A DNA stretch of 35,862 nucleotides from Rozella allomycis CSF55 (lineage: Eukaryota; Rozellomycota). Under the pieces are notes generated by a model. That model worked only from the letters and a program-made list of their open reading frames with translations, was not told the DNA's origin and made no database searches. The DNA is taken from positions 1 to 35,862 of the forward strand of contig KE560925.1 of the NCBI GenBank assembly GCA_000442015.1, read 5' to 3'. Shown here piece by piece: positions 1 to 10,625 of the stretch; position 1 is the first letter of the stretch; every line of letters begins with the position of its first letter. The translations under genes and the position numbers were made by a program.

Positions 1-44
1 CGTTTCTGAAGTCCGGGTCGTAAACTCCCCGTCCGATAAGACCA
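1..44. repeat. dispersed repeat, copy 1
   Basis: This 44-base segment recurs at 32850-32893 with about nine mismatches. Both copies share the blocks aagtccggg, cgtaaactcc and gtccgata in the same order and spacing. Neither copy has a reading frame. The family is unknown; it could be part of a small non-autonomous element or a structured RNA. Confidence 0.5.
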
Positions 45-69
45 TTATCATCTAACAGATCTGAAGGTC

Positions 70-97
70 TCGTGTTCGATCCACGATGTTCGCACCA
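70..97 (+). other. tRNA-like 3' end (T-arm, acceptor strand, CCA)
   Basis: A perfect 5-bp T-stem (TCGTG/CACGA, 70-74 and 82-86) encloses the loop TTCGATC. It is followed by seven bases that could be an acceptor strand (87-93), a discriminator A and CCA. The loop is close to an RNA polymerase III B box. No 5' acceptor strand (gcgaaca), D-arm or sound anticodon arm lies upstream, so this is not a whole tRNA gene. A tRNA-derived fragment or part of a tRNA-like element is more likely. Confidence 0.3.
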
Positions 98-189
98 ATT
101 TGTAACAATTGATCCATGCTAAAGTTCAATAATTTAATTTAGTGTTATTAATTAGTTATGCGAATACTTATCTTTGATTGACGCGACTG

Positions 190-497
190 TCAAGATTGAT
201 TATCGATCTTCTTGTCATCTGTCATTACATATGTTTCCATGTATGATTCTAATTCTGGATCCATGATAAGTTCATTTTCTTCCTTACAGATCATGAGGGA
301 TCTCTTCGCAAATACATAAACACTTGAATTCAAACTCGACAGTTTGGATTGGCACAAAGTTTTCCAAATCAGCAATGATGCGGTTTTATATGTATAAAGA
401 AATATGTCTAGCGGAACTGTATTTGGACGAGCAATCCACAAAATGTCATATATTGATCTCTTTTATGTTTTTTCGAACTACAAGTTACAACAATCAT
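190..497 (-). CDS. possible small two-exon protein
   Basis: This is a model only. An ATG at 497 gives three codons, then a 29-nt intron (460-488, GTAACT...AAAAG), then a frame open to a stop at 190. The product would be 92 residues with an acidic tail (MDPELESYMETYVMTDDKK). The intron fits the local size rule and the tail reads like a real C-terminus. I recognise no family. The open frame continues upstream of the ATG for about 20 codons, so the true start may lie in an unseen exon. Confidence 0.3.
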
Positions 498-549
498 CAA
501 ATCCGCGATTTGGTAATTCGACGCGGAGAAGAAAGTCACGAAGTCCCGG

Positions 550-835
550 TTATTTATCACTTATTTCCCCAACCCTGGGCATTTATTCCTTCAATCCTTT
601 ACAGATTTAGTAGCATTGCAATTTGCAAATTCTTAATTGAAGTACTTTCCAAACCTTTTTTTCTTTTCAACGATTACTGTTGCAAACTTGACCTTTGAAT
701 CTCTTTGCCCCAATCAATGAGTATACCATACCTTTGCCAATACTTACGCATTTAGATAAACAGTCTTATCATCATACACACCGATGTTGACGCTAAAAAA
801 TTTTGATTGTCAAATTCGGCAATTTTGGATTCCAT
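550..835 (-). CDS. possible small four-exon protein
   Basis: This is a weak model read on the minus strand. It starts at the ATG complementary to 833-835 (MESKIAEFDNQNFLASTS), with candidate introns 743-781 (39 nt), 663-692 (30 nt) and 575-602 (28 nt, GTAAAG...CCCAG). It ends at 550 and gives 62 residues. The 28-nt intron is convincing; the 39-nt one is longer than its neighbours. The start overlaps the ATG of the divergent MRM1 gene (834) by two bases, so at least one of the two starts is probably wrong. No family recognised. Confidence 0.27.
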
Positions 836-1866
836 GCGTCCCAAAAAGATACTGCTTAATCATTCAAATTACATTCTTAAATCAAATTCCGACCGCAAAA
901 GCCAGATTATATTTGGTAAATCCTGTGTACGGATGGCCTTAAAAAGCCAAAGCAGGTCCTCCTTCACGAAGTTATTCATGGACAAACAGAACCAAGATCT
1001 AGACATTTTGAACCTTGCTAAGAGCATTAATCTCAGTTTTAAGCTTGTAGACGAGAAGACTTTGAGAAGATTGACGAATGAAGAGAAATCACATCAAGTA
1101 AAATGTTGCGGTAACATACACGAGGGCGTAGTGGTTTCGTGCGGACCGCTGAAACAGAATTCAGTGGAAGAACTTGGCTGGGAACCGGGGACGAATACTT
1201 TGATAATGCGGACTAGAAAGAACACGACTGCACTGGACTATCAGTCACGACATCCGGTACCGGCTGGAAGGATGCCGTTGGTTGTGGTTCTGGAGCATGT
1301 TTCATGCCCATCAGTAATAGATATTTTTGTTATTTAGAGAATATGGGAATGATTATAAGGAATGCTTGCTGCTTTGGTGCTGATGCAATTGTAATTAGTC
1401 GAGATAGGTAAATACCAATTTAAATTTTTATGCAGCTCTCCTTTAAGTGCCACTACTTCTTTCTCGAGCGGTGGGCTAATGGAACTGTACGGAGCGAGCA
1501 GAGTGCATCGTGCTTCAAGAACAATTTTAGGGGTTCTGACAGTACATCTAGTTATTCTAGTATAAATTAGGCAGCTAGGAACAGCGGCTGGGATATTGTC
1601 AATACGCAGGTTCATGGGGATACAGTTGAACAATACCGAAATGAGAAACGGCCGACAATCCTCTTGCTTGGTAAACGTTATTACGATCTCTAATGATAGG
1701 AAATGAAGCTACTGGCGTATCATCAAGTGTTGGGAAACTTGCTAATTTTAATTTAACGATAAAGGGCAGTCCACTTCCCGGGTTTGAAAATGTTTTGGAT
1801 TCACTCAATGTGGCAGTTGCTTCGGGCATATTGATCCAGTCTCTGCTTCCAAAACTTAAAATTTAA
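834..1866 (+). CDS. MRM1: mitochondrial 21S rRNA ribose 2'-O-methyltransferase (SpoU/TrmH family)
   Basis: A SAM-dependent SPOUT enzyme that methylates a ribose in the peptidyl-transferase loop of mitochondrial large rRNA. There are six exons, with introns 1098-1124, 1314-1339, 1408-1435, 1542-1570 and 1671-1699; the spliced product is 297 residues. The N-terminal part has the substrate-binding domain (IIFGKSCVRMALKS, EEKSHQ|GVVVSCGPL). The catalytic domain shows PLVVVLEHVS, then NMGMIIRNACCFGADAIVIS, then ILLLGNEATGVSSSV, and the knot-forming C-terminus DSLNVAVASGILIQSLL. All these blocks match the family in order. The first intron is 27 nt, in frame and stop-free, so its retention would add nine residues. 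The stretch after the third intron (MELYGASRVHRASRTILG) aligns poorly. Raptor begins only 52 bp downstream. Confidence 0.88.
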
Positions 1867-1918
1867 GTTGTGTCTAATAAATTCATTTAATATTTCATGC
1901 CATGAAACGTCTGATTTG

Positions 1919-4900
1919 ATGCCGTTCAGCGACGTTTTCCAAGCCACTTTGAATCATATGCCACCCCATTCGCAAATCCAGCGACTGCGAGGGTTAGCAA
2001 TAAACGAGACAGAGTGTGAATCCCAAAATATGGCATTTAATCCCTATCAGAGTGACAAGTTTAAGGCCTTTATACCATCAGACCAAATCAGCGAGTACCA
2101 AGATTATTTGACTTTTCAATGCAATTCGTACAAGGCAACTGAGCAAGAAGTGACCGAGACATGGAGGATGAGAGACCGATTGAAGACTGTTAGTGTTGGG
2201 TTGGTAGTTTGTTTGAATATTGGAGTTGATCCGCCTGACGTAATTAGGCCTAATCCGTGTGCGACGTTGGAATGCTGGGTTGATACTACTGGTCAAGCTC
2301 CGGGAAAGGCGTTGGAAAATATAGGGAAGAATTTGCAGCAGCAATATGAATTTTGGCAGCCGAGAGCAAGGTACCGAACAGCGTTGGATCCTACTACTGA
2401 TGATGTAAAGAAACTGTGTATTGGTTTGAGAAAAAGCAGTAAAGATGAACGAGTCTTGTTGCATTATAACGGGCATGGAGTACCGAGGCCAACGATTAAT
2501 GGAGAGATATGGGTGTTTAACAAGGAGTACACACAGTATGTCCCTCTTTCCTTGTATGATCTATTATCATGGGTAGGAAGTCCGAGTGTGTTTGTTTTTG
2601 ACTGTTCGTGTGCTGGATATTTGATTCAATCTTATAATAAATTTGAAAAGCATGAGCAAGGTATGTCTGCGATATTTCTAGCGGCGTGTTCTAAAAATGA
2701 AAGTCTTCCAATGAATCCTGATTTGCCTGCTGATTTGTTTACTAGTTGTCTGACTACGCCGATAGAGATTTCGATCCGATGGTTTGTATTGCAGAGAGAC
2801 TTGTTGTGGCATGTTCCGATGGATGTAGCAGTTAAGATACCTGGCAAGTTGAATGATAGGAAGACGCCGCTTGGAGAGCTTAACTGGATATTTACTGCGA
2901 TAACTGATACGATAGCGTGGAGTGTGTTTCCGCGCGAGTTGTTTAAAAAGCTGTTTCGGCAAGATTTGATGGTAGCTGGATTATTTAGGAATTATTTGTT
3001 AGCGGAAAGGATAATGAAATCGTATGGATGTAATGTAACGTCGATACCAAGTTTGCCGCCAACCAGCCACCATGAATTGTGGGAGACGTGGGATTTAGTT
3101 TTGGACATGTGTTTATCGCAAATAAATGATGTTTTGAAAGAAAAGAAGGAGTATGAGTTTAGTTCATTTTTTGAGGATCAGTTGGTGTGTTTTGAAAAGT
3201 GGTTGGATAGAGGAGAAAGGAGGGCGCCGATACAACTGCCGATAGTATTGCAAGTGTTGTTGAGTCAGCAACATAGGATTAGAGCGTTGAGATTGATAGC
3301 AAGGTTTGTTGATTTGGGGCCTTGGGCTGTGAGAGAAGCGTTGAGTGTTGGGATATTCCCGTATACGTTAAAGTTGCTTCAATCGCCTGCTGTAGAATTG
3401 AAAGAAGTTTTGGTTTATATTTGGTGTAAAATAATTTGTGTGGATTTGAGTGTTCAAAGTGATTTGTTAAAAGATTCAGCATTTATGTATTTTGTTAATA
3501 TTTTGAAGAATGTAGAGGAGCCATTAGATAGGAGGAAAATGTGTTTGTTGATATTGACGTTGTTTTGTAAGGATCATCCTGCTGGACAGGAAGCGATTTG
3601 TGGTGTTGAAATGGAATTGGAGTCTGATTGTTTAAGACAATGGCAATGTGTGTTTAAAGGAATATTAATAAAGAATAATCAATTATTGAAATTAGAATTT
3701 TTGAAGGATTATGAAAAGATGCATTTGTGGATTTCTGATAGAGATGCGAATGTGAGGGCAAGCGTTTTATTTCTGTTGACTTGTTCGTTGGGCGGTGAAG
3801 AAGAAGTATTTTTGGATTATGAAACAAAAATTGCTCTTTCTTTGATTTCTTTGATTAATGATTCTAGCCCAATTGTTAGGAATGAATTGGTTATTTTCTA
3901 TTCGCATTTTATTTATCTTTATTTCAACAAATTTATTTTAGCGGCTTTTGATTTAATTGAAAAGAAGGGCGATAAATCACGCTATAGTTTGATGGATTTA
4001 GACAAGGCTGGATTTTCAGCGTTTTCGCCTGTGTGGAAAGCGATGCTTGTTTTGTCTGTTGATTCTTACCCATCAGTGTCTACCCCTGCCAAACATTGTG
4101 TTGATCAAATTCATTCTCAATTCATTCGTAAAAAGAATAGATTCACTTCTTCACAACCAGAATTATCTTCCTCTTCAATGTTTGATTCTTCTCGCTCTTT
4201 TAAAACTTCAAATTTCTCTATTAATCCAAACAATAACAATCCAATAAAGTTGCCGTTAAAATCTTCTTTTCTAGAATATTCTACAGAATTCTTTAATAAA
4301 GAAAAATCATTGAATCTAAATAAATGGAAACAACAAAGAAATTGGAAAATGAAACAAGAATATTTACAAAGTGATCTTGATCTTTTAAAATTTGATGAAT
4401 TCGGAGTTTTAACTAATGATTTAGATTCAAATATTGATTATTGTAAATTCCATACCTTTGATTCTCATTTAATTTCTTGTTCAAATTCAACTTTAACGTA
4501 ATTTGGAAATTTCAAAAGTTATTTTTAGAATTTGGGATTGGAAATTTGGGAAAAAAATTAACGAATTTAAGAATCATGAAAATAAGCAATGCAAAATATC
4601 AAACATTTGTTTCTTGAATGAAGAAAATGATTCAATGATTGCTTGTGCTTCAAACGATGGTATAGTTAGAATATGGAAAGATTACAATCATCAATTCAAT
4701 GAAAGTTTAGTAACCAGCTGGAGGTGTTTGTTGGATTTAATGCCAATGAGAAACTTTCCAAATGTTTTTGTAGATTTCTGGCAGAATTGTGGCACTTTGG
4801 TGTGTGCTGGAGATTCAAAATCAATTAAATTGTGGGATGTTGAAAAACAGTCGTGCATTAATGTAAATATTTATTCTATAGTTTAAAAGGACATTTCAAC

Positions 4901-5469
4901 ACATTGTATGGTTGGCGCTACTTGTTTAACTACAGAAAGAGTCGGTTGCTGTTTAATCGTTGCTGGATTTGTTGATGGATCTTTAAGGTTTTATGACAAA
5001 CGATTAAAGTCTTCAAATTGGTATTCCACTATGTTAAATCTTTTATAGCATTGTTAATACCTTTCATGAACATTCAACGGCTGTGCTAAATGTTAAACTA
5101 CAGAATCAAGGCTTTCGAGATGTGATCAGTGGAAGGTACGATTAAACCATAACTTTAAAAAGTGCTGAAGGCGACATTCGTTATTGGGATGTTTCTTCAA
5201 CTGCGAGTATTAAATCCCTAAATTTATCGCGGATTTCTTCACTGGATTTCCATGACGCATACCCATTAATAGCTTCATCATCAGAAAACCAAGACGTCAA
5301 GATTTTCAACTCTGATGGCCACATTCTGTCAAACAATAAATACCACGAAGGCTTCCTTGGCCATAGAATATCCCCCGTCACTTCCCTCTCATTCCACTCC
5401 CTTGACACTGTACTGGCTGTCGGCTCAACAGACGGCGACATTACAATTTTCAAGGCAACTAAAATTTAG
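1919..5469 (+). CDS. RPTOR: Raptor (Kog1/Mip1), TORC1 scaffold
   Basis: Raptor binds TOR kinase and recruits TORC1 substrates in response to nutrients. There are five exons, with introns 4498-4528, 4863-4889, 5021-5048 and 5136-5162; the spliced length is 1145 residues, against about 1300 in animals and fission yeast. The N-terminal caspase-like RNC domain has LLHYNGHGVPRPT near residue 180 and FVFDCSCAG near 226. HEAT-type helical repeats follow (about 430-700), then a polar linker, then a C-terminal WD40 propeller from about residue 860 (IWDWKFGKKI, DGIVRIWKDY, SIKLWDVEKQ, GDIRYWDVSS) ending at GSTDGDITIFKATKI. The long first exon carries RNC and HEAT, while the propeller is cut into small exons. 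I chose the first ATG of the frame; an upstream exon is possible. It faces the F-box gene tail to tail, 61 bp apart. Confidence 0.95.
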
Positions 5470-5530
5470 ATTTTGTAAATAAATTATTCATCATTTTATT
5501 CATCTTTTTATTAATTATTTAATTATTGTT

Positions 5531-6927
5531 TTATTCAAACGAACATATCGTTACAATACCCTTGGAATCACCATACACTATTATATTGTCGGTTGAATCA
5601 AAACTGGTAATCACATTCTCTTCTTTAAACTCCAAAACGTTGCATCCATTAAAGTAATTGTACACTTTTAGTGTCTTATCTGCACTGCATGTGATTATTC
5701 TCCAATCATCTATTTTACAAGACAAAACCCACGATTTATGCATCTCTATTGGTACCTTCAACGTCATCACATCGCCACTAGCCCATTTAATATACTCAAC
5801 AACCGACTCGTTATCCTCCTTGGTCACAGGCGTAGGTTCCAACGTCCACAGCAGCACATTTCCATCCATAGTAGTAATAGTAACATACCTATTATTCGCA
5901 AGTAAATTATATACCTCCTCTCACTGTCAAACAATAAATTATTAATGCCGTTATACGCCATTTGCCACATCCGCACGCAATTTCCAGTTGCTAAATGCCA
6001 CATCCTCAATTGCTGGTCAAATGACATGGACAATAGAATATAATCATCGAAATCCAAACACTTGATCCCTGATTCATGGCCATTTAGTGTTCGATGATGC
6101 GCGAACGTTCCGTCCATGTTGTATCGCCACAGTCTTACTGTCTTGTCGGATGAGCCGCTGGCAATCAGACTTTTCCTGTATTGAACAGTATTGACACTAC
6201 TTTTATGGCCAGATAGACACTGTTTTTCTTTGCGTTCACTCAGCGACCATATTCTAATGGACTTGTCAAATGACGCCGATACTAGCTAAATTTATCTTAA
6301 AATTGTTATGTTTACAATGTCTTTTTGAACTGCCATGGCTGATATCGTATCCTTGTGTCCTTCAAGCGTTGCAACTTGTTTATCATTGCACAAATCCAAT
6401 ATTTTGATTGTCCGTTCTGCAGAGGCTGTGATGACATAAGGGTGCTGATACAAGAGGCATGTGATAGATTCCTCGTGCATCTCTATTCGTCTCGTCTTGA
6501 AGAATCTCTTGTTCCAGCGCTGGATCAGGTACACCTTGTAGCTGTTCTGCTTAATGTCTCCAGGCCAGTAATTCACATCAGCGACTTTTGACACCTTCAT
6601 TTTCTTGAACAGGTATTCCCAAAACTCTTCCTCTTTGATTATACTGTACCATGTTCGATTGACCGTGCATAGAAGCGTCCATGATCGCGGATGAAGCATT
6701 GACAATATGTAATATGAAATAGATCGCGGTAGGAGAGTGATGAAATCTCGATGCAGGTTGGGTAATACGTGGTATAGATATGACATGTCGTGCTGATTAC
6801 ATTCGCCGAGCAAGGAGAGTAAAAATCGTTGTCGGTCTGCAAGATTTAGTTTTGGAAAAAATTGAACAGATTGGGTAACGTGGTTATTCATGGATTCGTA
6901 ATCATCTGATGAATTTCTTTGCGTCAT
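5531..6927 (-). CDS. F-box/WD40 protein, Cdc4/FBXW7-like SCF substrate receptor
   Basis: Probable substrate-binding subunit of an SCF ubiquitin ligase. Three exons (introns 6286-6315, 30 nt; 5889-5914, 26 nt) give 446 residues. A dimerisation-like helix region (RQRFLLSLLGEC) precedes an F-box at about 64-108 (RDFITLLPRSISYYILSML...TVNRTWYSII...FWEYLF). About seven WD40 repeats follow from residue 150, with clear signatures such as SASFDKSIRIWSL, SGSSDKTVRLWRY and CSADKTLKVYNY. Each junction restores a WD repeat. The RDF-x-LLP lead-in resembles Cdc4, FBXW7 and Met30, but I cannot say which orthologue group it belongs to. It lies head to head with the rhodanese gene, whose ATG is 139 bp away. 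Confidence 0.85.
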
Positions 6928-7066
6928 TTTGGGATCAAGTTACGAATCGGAATTTAACACATTCATAAATTAGAGTTTGCACCATTTTAGCGTATATACT
7001 GGTTTGCTTTTGGTAAAATGGTCTAAATCTGATACTTGCGAATTTTTCACTTCAGCTTCGCCTCTC

Positions 7067-7451
7067 ATGAAAGTTAAAATAGTAGATTACTTGTTTATCA
7101 AAAGAATTATAAATGATAATGCAAAGAAATATCTTCTAGTGGATGTACGAACTAAGAACGAAGTCTTGCAGGGTTGTATTAAGACATCGATTCATATTCC
7201 TTTGCATCAAATTCACAGCGAGTTTAGCATACCAACGTCCGGATTTGCTACAAAATATAATTTTGACCTGAGAAAAAATTCTCCTTTGATTTTTTATTGC
7301 CAAGCCGGAGTACGATCACAAAAGGCAGCAGAAATTGTGTCTTCTCTGGGGTTTACGTAAGTTGCTTTAGTTGATTAGATAAAGTGATGTATCGAATTAT
7401 GCTGGAAGTTGGTCTGAATTTTCTGCATTAGATAATAAAAAACTCGATTGA
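7067..7451 (+). CDS. single-domain rhodanese-like sulfurtransferase
   Basis: A 118-residue protein from two exons (28-nt intron 7357-7384). It is a stand-alone rhodanese domain of GlpE/heat-shock-67B2 size. The sequence shows YLLVDVRTKNEV, then IPLHQI, then the active-site loop CQAGVRSQKAAEIVSSLGF with the catalytic cysteine and the Arg-Ser pair. After splicing it ends with the usual W-containing tail (VSNYAGSWSEFS). Such proteins transfer sulfane sulfur to thiol acceptors or cyanide; the physiological acceptor cannot be told from sequence. The ATG at 7067 is the first one that keeps the domain in frame. A mitochondrial signal is not evident. Confidence 0.88.
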
Positions 7452-7942
7452 TAGGTTAACCACATTAGGACGTTCTTACGTTGTAGAATCCGAATGGACA
7501 TGAAAAAATTCAAAGCTTTTACATCTCTAACTTTTATTTATTCTTTATAACATAAAATTTTGAAGCAAATCGACGGAATTTGACCTGCGGTCTGATGATG
7601 ACTAGGATCATCAATAGACAATAAGAAAGAAATTTGCCAATGGCAACTGAATGCCGTTAAAAATATAGGGCATTGGATTTGCAAAATTACGAGGCACGAA
7701 ATGAAACAAGTCCCTCAGATCAAGGTTCCCAGATATCATTTATCCGCGCGTTTATGTGCGCATTTTCACGTTTATTACTAAATAATGGTTAAAAATCATT
7801 CAATTTTTGATATTCATTGATTGAAGATCGTACAAGGTTCCTCTATTAGTATTTTCTATTCATAATTATTAATTATGCAACCATAGAAATTTGAAAAATG
7901 GATTTAATATAATCTTTTTATAAATTAATAATCTGTAATACT
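7452..7942. other. intergenic, no gene seen
   Basis: AT-rich sequence between the rhodanese stop and an assembly gap (N at 7943). No frame of useful length or recognisable motif was seen. The 5' part of the partial gene at 7944 presumably lies in the gap. Confidence 0.6.
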
Positions 7943-7943
7943 N

Positions 7944-8084
7944 GAGTTTGTTCAAGCCAACCAGTTTAAATTTGAAAACTACTATTTTTTCACCAAAGAG
8001 GATTGGGTTGCAGGCCTTGGATTAGCAGGACGTGCTATCTACAATAAGCTCAATTCAGCGAGTAAAAAATCAAAGTTTAAATAA
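7944..8084 (+). CDS. 3' fragment of an unknown protein
   Basis: A frame that is open directly from the gap N at 7943 encodes 46 residues and stops at 8084. It includes FVQANQFKFENYYFFTKEDW and ends in a basic, Lys-rich tail. The 5' part is missing from the assembly and the sequence upstream of the N does not continue it. I do not recognise it. It stops 16 bp before the Crinkler-like gene on the same strand. Confidence 0.5.
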   Translation, partial: EFVQANQFKFENYYFFTKEDWVAGLGLAGRAIYNKLNSASKKSKFK

Positions 8085-8100
8085 ATAAGTAAGCATTCCA

Positions 8101-9546
8101 ATGAAGCGCAAACTCAGTGCATCGAATGATTTGACGGTTTGCTTTACATCTTTTGTCGCAGATGCTTTTATTAGAGATAGAATAATGTTTTGTAAAGAAT
8201 TATTTCCTTATCCACTGAATGATTATGAAATCAAGACATTTTATGTTCGCCAATGCTATATAGATGTGTTTGAGTTATTAACGGCAAGGATTGAAAGAGG
8301 AAAAAAGAAATTTGGAATATCAGGGACTCCGGGAGTTGGCAAATCGATGTTTTTTCTGTATATCTTATTCCGTGTTTTAAAGGGGGAATCTTCATTCAAG
8401 CCAAAGAAAATAATGTATCAAAATGATCTTGAATTCCTGTGTTATGAATTTAGTACTGAAAACGAATTAATAGTCAAAAAATATTCAAGACATGAGGCAT
8501 ACATGGACACGGTTTTGCAAAAAGCTGACACTCTATATATTATTGACGGTAACGAGGGATCTCCCATCAGCTCTCGATGCATCACTGTTTTCATTAGTTC
8601 TCCTGGATCAAATGACTACAAGAGATTTATAATGCAGAATATGGCTACTGAATGGTATTTTCCTGTTTGGACTTTGGATGAATTGAAAGCTTGCCGCGAC
8701 AATTGCTATCAAGGTTTACCAGAAGAGTTTTTGAAAGAGAGATATCTTATGTTTGGCGGAATAGCTCGTTTTATATTTTGGGATTGGATTGATCAAATTG
8801 ACCGAAATGGAATTCCCCAGAAGCTGGCTACGGACCTTGAGTGTGCGTTGAATGATGAAACAGCCGTCCGAAATATTGTCAGACCACCTCAATTATTAAA
8901 GGTTTTCAATACAATCCATTCCCTGTTGCATATCATTGTCGATAGAAATTATCGGTATTCAAAGGTAGGGGTAGCTAGTGACTACATAGCCCATGAAATC
9001 TGTGTCCGGCACTATAATTACATGATCTCTCATTTACAAACTTTTTTGGGAGGGAGCCCTAGTGTCATTTCTAGACACCTGTTTGAAATTTATGGAAACC
9101 GTGTTTTCTCAATGGGAGGCAAGAAATTGAATTGCAGGGACCTCCAGAATGAGAATAATCAAGAAAGCTTTGAAATATATTTACAAAAATTTGACTTACC
9201 GACGACTTCTTTTCGGCAGAATACAATTCCTCTGGCTCTTCCAACTTCTTATTACGAAACATCAGATGATGATACATTCCCTGCTATTGATGCAATCAGT
9301 CCACAGGGAATGTTTCAATTTACGGTCGAGAGTGAACATCCTATTCGCGGTATTCAAGTGTTGAAGAAGGTTTGCAAGCTATTTAAAGACCAACAAAAGG
9401 AGCCCAAACTTTTCTTTGTAGTTCCAACACATCAATTTAGTTCCTTCAAAAAACAAGTTTTCGTCGGGAAGAGTGGCAACTCATCTGTTCAAGAAATTCA
9501 AGAGTTGAAACAATATGTCCTAGAACTCCCTGTCGGAATTAAGTAA
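8101..9546 (+). CDS. Crinkler/RHS-type effector: P-loop NTPase with C-terminal nuclease-like domain
   Basis: An intronless gene for 481 residues, apparently intact. It has a STAND/AAA-like ATPase core with Walker A GTPGVGKS (75-82), a hydrophobic Walker B (LYIIDG, 145-150) and a sensor-like strand ITVFISSPGSND. A winged-helix-like middle follows. A C-terminal region resembles the PD-(D/E)XK fold of Crinkler nucleases: FPAID (Asp397), then MFQFTVESEHPI with Gln406 and Thr408 where many relatives have E-x-K. No N-terminal ubiquitin-like or LFLAK header and no signal peptide is visible, so it begins straight at the ATPase. Crinklers are effectors delivered to host nuclei by oomycetes and some chytrids, and they are also abundant in Rozella. 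Here either secretion is unconventional or the protein acts inside the cell. Flanking DNA is gene-poor. Confidence 0.78.
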   Translation: MKRKLSASNDLTVCFTSFVADAFIRDRIMFCKELFPYPLNDYEIKTFYVRQCYIDVFELLTARIERGKKKFGISGTPGVGKSMFFLYILFRVLKGESSFKPKKIMYQNDLEFLCYEFSTENELIVKKYSRHEAYMDTVLQKADTLYIIDGNEGSPISSRCITVFISSPGSNDYKRFIMQNMATEWYFPVWTLDELKACRDNCYQGLPEEFLKERYLMFGGIARFIFWDWIDQIDRNGIPQKLATDLECALNDETAVRNIVRPPQLLKVFNTIHSLLHIIVDRNYRYSKVGVASDYIAHEICVRHYNYMISHLQTFLGGSPSVISRHLFEIYGNRVFSMGGKKLNCRDLQNENNQESFEIYLQKFDLPTTSFRQNTIPLALPTSYYETSDDDTFPAIDAISPQGMFQFTVESEHPIRGIQVLKKVCKLFKDQQKEPKLFFVVPTHQFSSFKKQVFVGKSGNSSVQEIQELKQYVLELPVGIK

Positions 9547-10134
9547 ATAAATTGAAATGCTTTTACATTTTAAATGTTATTAATTTATTAGAATTTATTT
9601 AGTTAATTAGTGTAATGTGTGCCAGATTTCTTAGAGTATGTATAAAGATCCAAGTTCATTCTATGATCCATCAATGAACGAGAATACTTTTCGTTCAGCT
9701 CAAAGTTCTAAATATGTAAACCTTTGCCTTTGAACCATTCTGCACGACTAGAAAATATAATAGCTTCTATATTTGAGGTAAATACTAAAAAGATTGCACC
9801 GGCTATGATCCTTTGTCACTTTTCATAAATCAAATAAATTATAAATATATCTTGTTCCTTTAAATTGAGAGAGATAAGAAGATTTGGGTATTAACTCTCA
9901 AATTCAAGCCATTTTAGTTAATTGGATAAGGTGAATTTTTGTAATTCTGAATTCATTCAGATTTTCACAGGAATCTTGTCTTAGACAATCTCTATTTCAC
10001 ATTTTGGAAATTTATTTTCATCTAAAAATATCTTGCCTTCTTGCTCTTCAGTTTGGTCATCTTTTTTTTAACAAGTAAAAAAATTCATTTAATGAGTAAA
10101 TTTTTCTTCAAAACTTCAAGAGCGTAGGAATGAG

Positions 10135-10625
10135 CCTTATTCATTTTTTGCTCATCTGAAGGATCTAGTCTTGATTGCTCATTCTTTTGCTCTTTATTCC
10201 GTATTCGATAGACTTCCTTCACGATAGATATCCAGATAATCTATCGGGCATAGATTACTGGATCATCTTCAAACAATCTTTTAAGAAGATAGAAGATTTT
10301 ATGAATTTTAATTATTACTTTAACATTTTTTACTAATTAAAAAAATCAATATTACTTTAACAGAAAATAGTCCATCTGCNCCTTATTCATTTTTTGCTCA
10401 TCTGAAGGATCTAGTCTTGATTGCTCATTCTTTTGCTCTTTATTCCGTATTCGATAGACTTCCTTCACGATAGATATCCAGATAATCTATCGGGCATAGA
10501 TTACTGGATCATCTTCAAACAATCTTTTAAGAAGATAGAAGATTTTATGAATTTTAATTATTACTTTAACATTTTTTACTAATTAAAAAAATCAATATTA
10601 CTTTAACAGAAAATAGTCCATCTGC
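10135..10625. repeat. unmerged contig overlap (2 x 245 bp around an N)
   Basis: 10135-10379 and 10381-10625 are identical over 245 bp and separated by one N. This is the pattern of two contig ends that overlap but were not collapsed, not a biological tandem repeat. Confidence 0.9.

Noticed and set aside
481-545. protein phosphatase tail (DFVTFFSASNY on the minus strand)
   Set aside because: It resembles the FSASNY motif of PP1/PP5-type phosphatases, but none of the GDxHG, GDxxDRG or GNHE blocks occurs nearby and the next residues do not fit.
324-698. plus-strand frame of 124 codons
   Set aside because: No ATG at its start, no family resemblance, and it runs antisense to frames with better intron signals.
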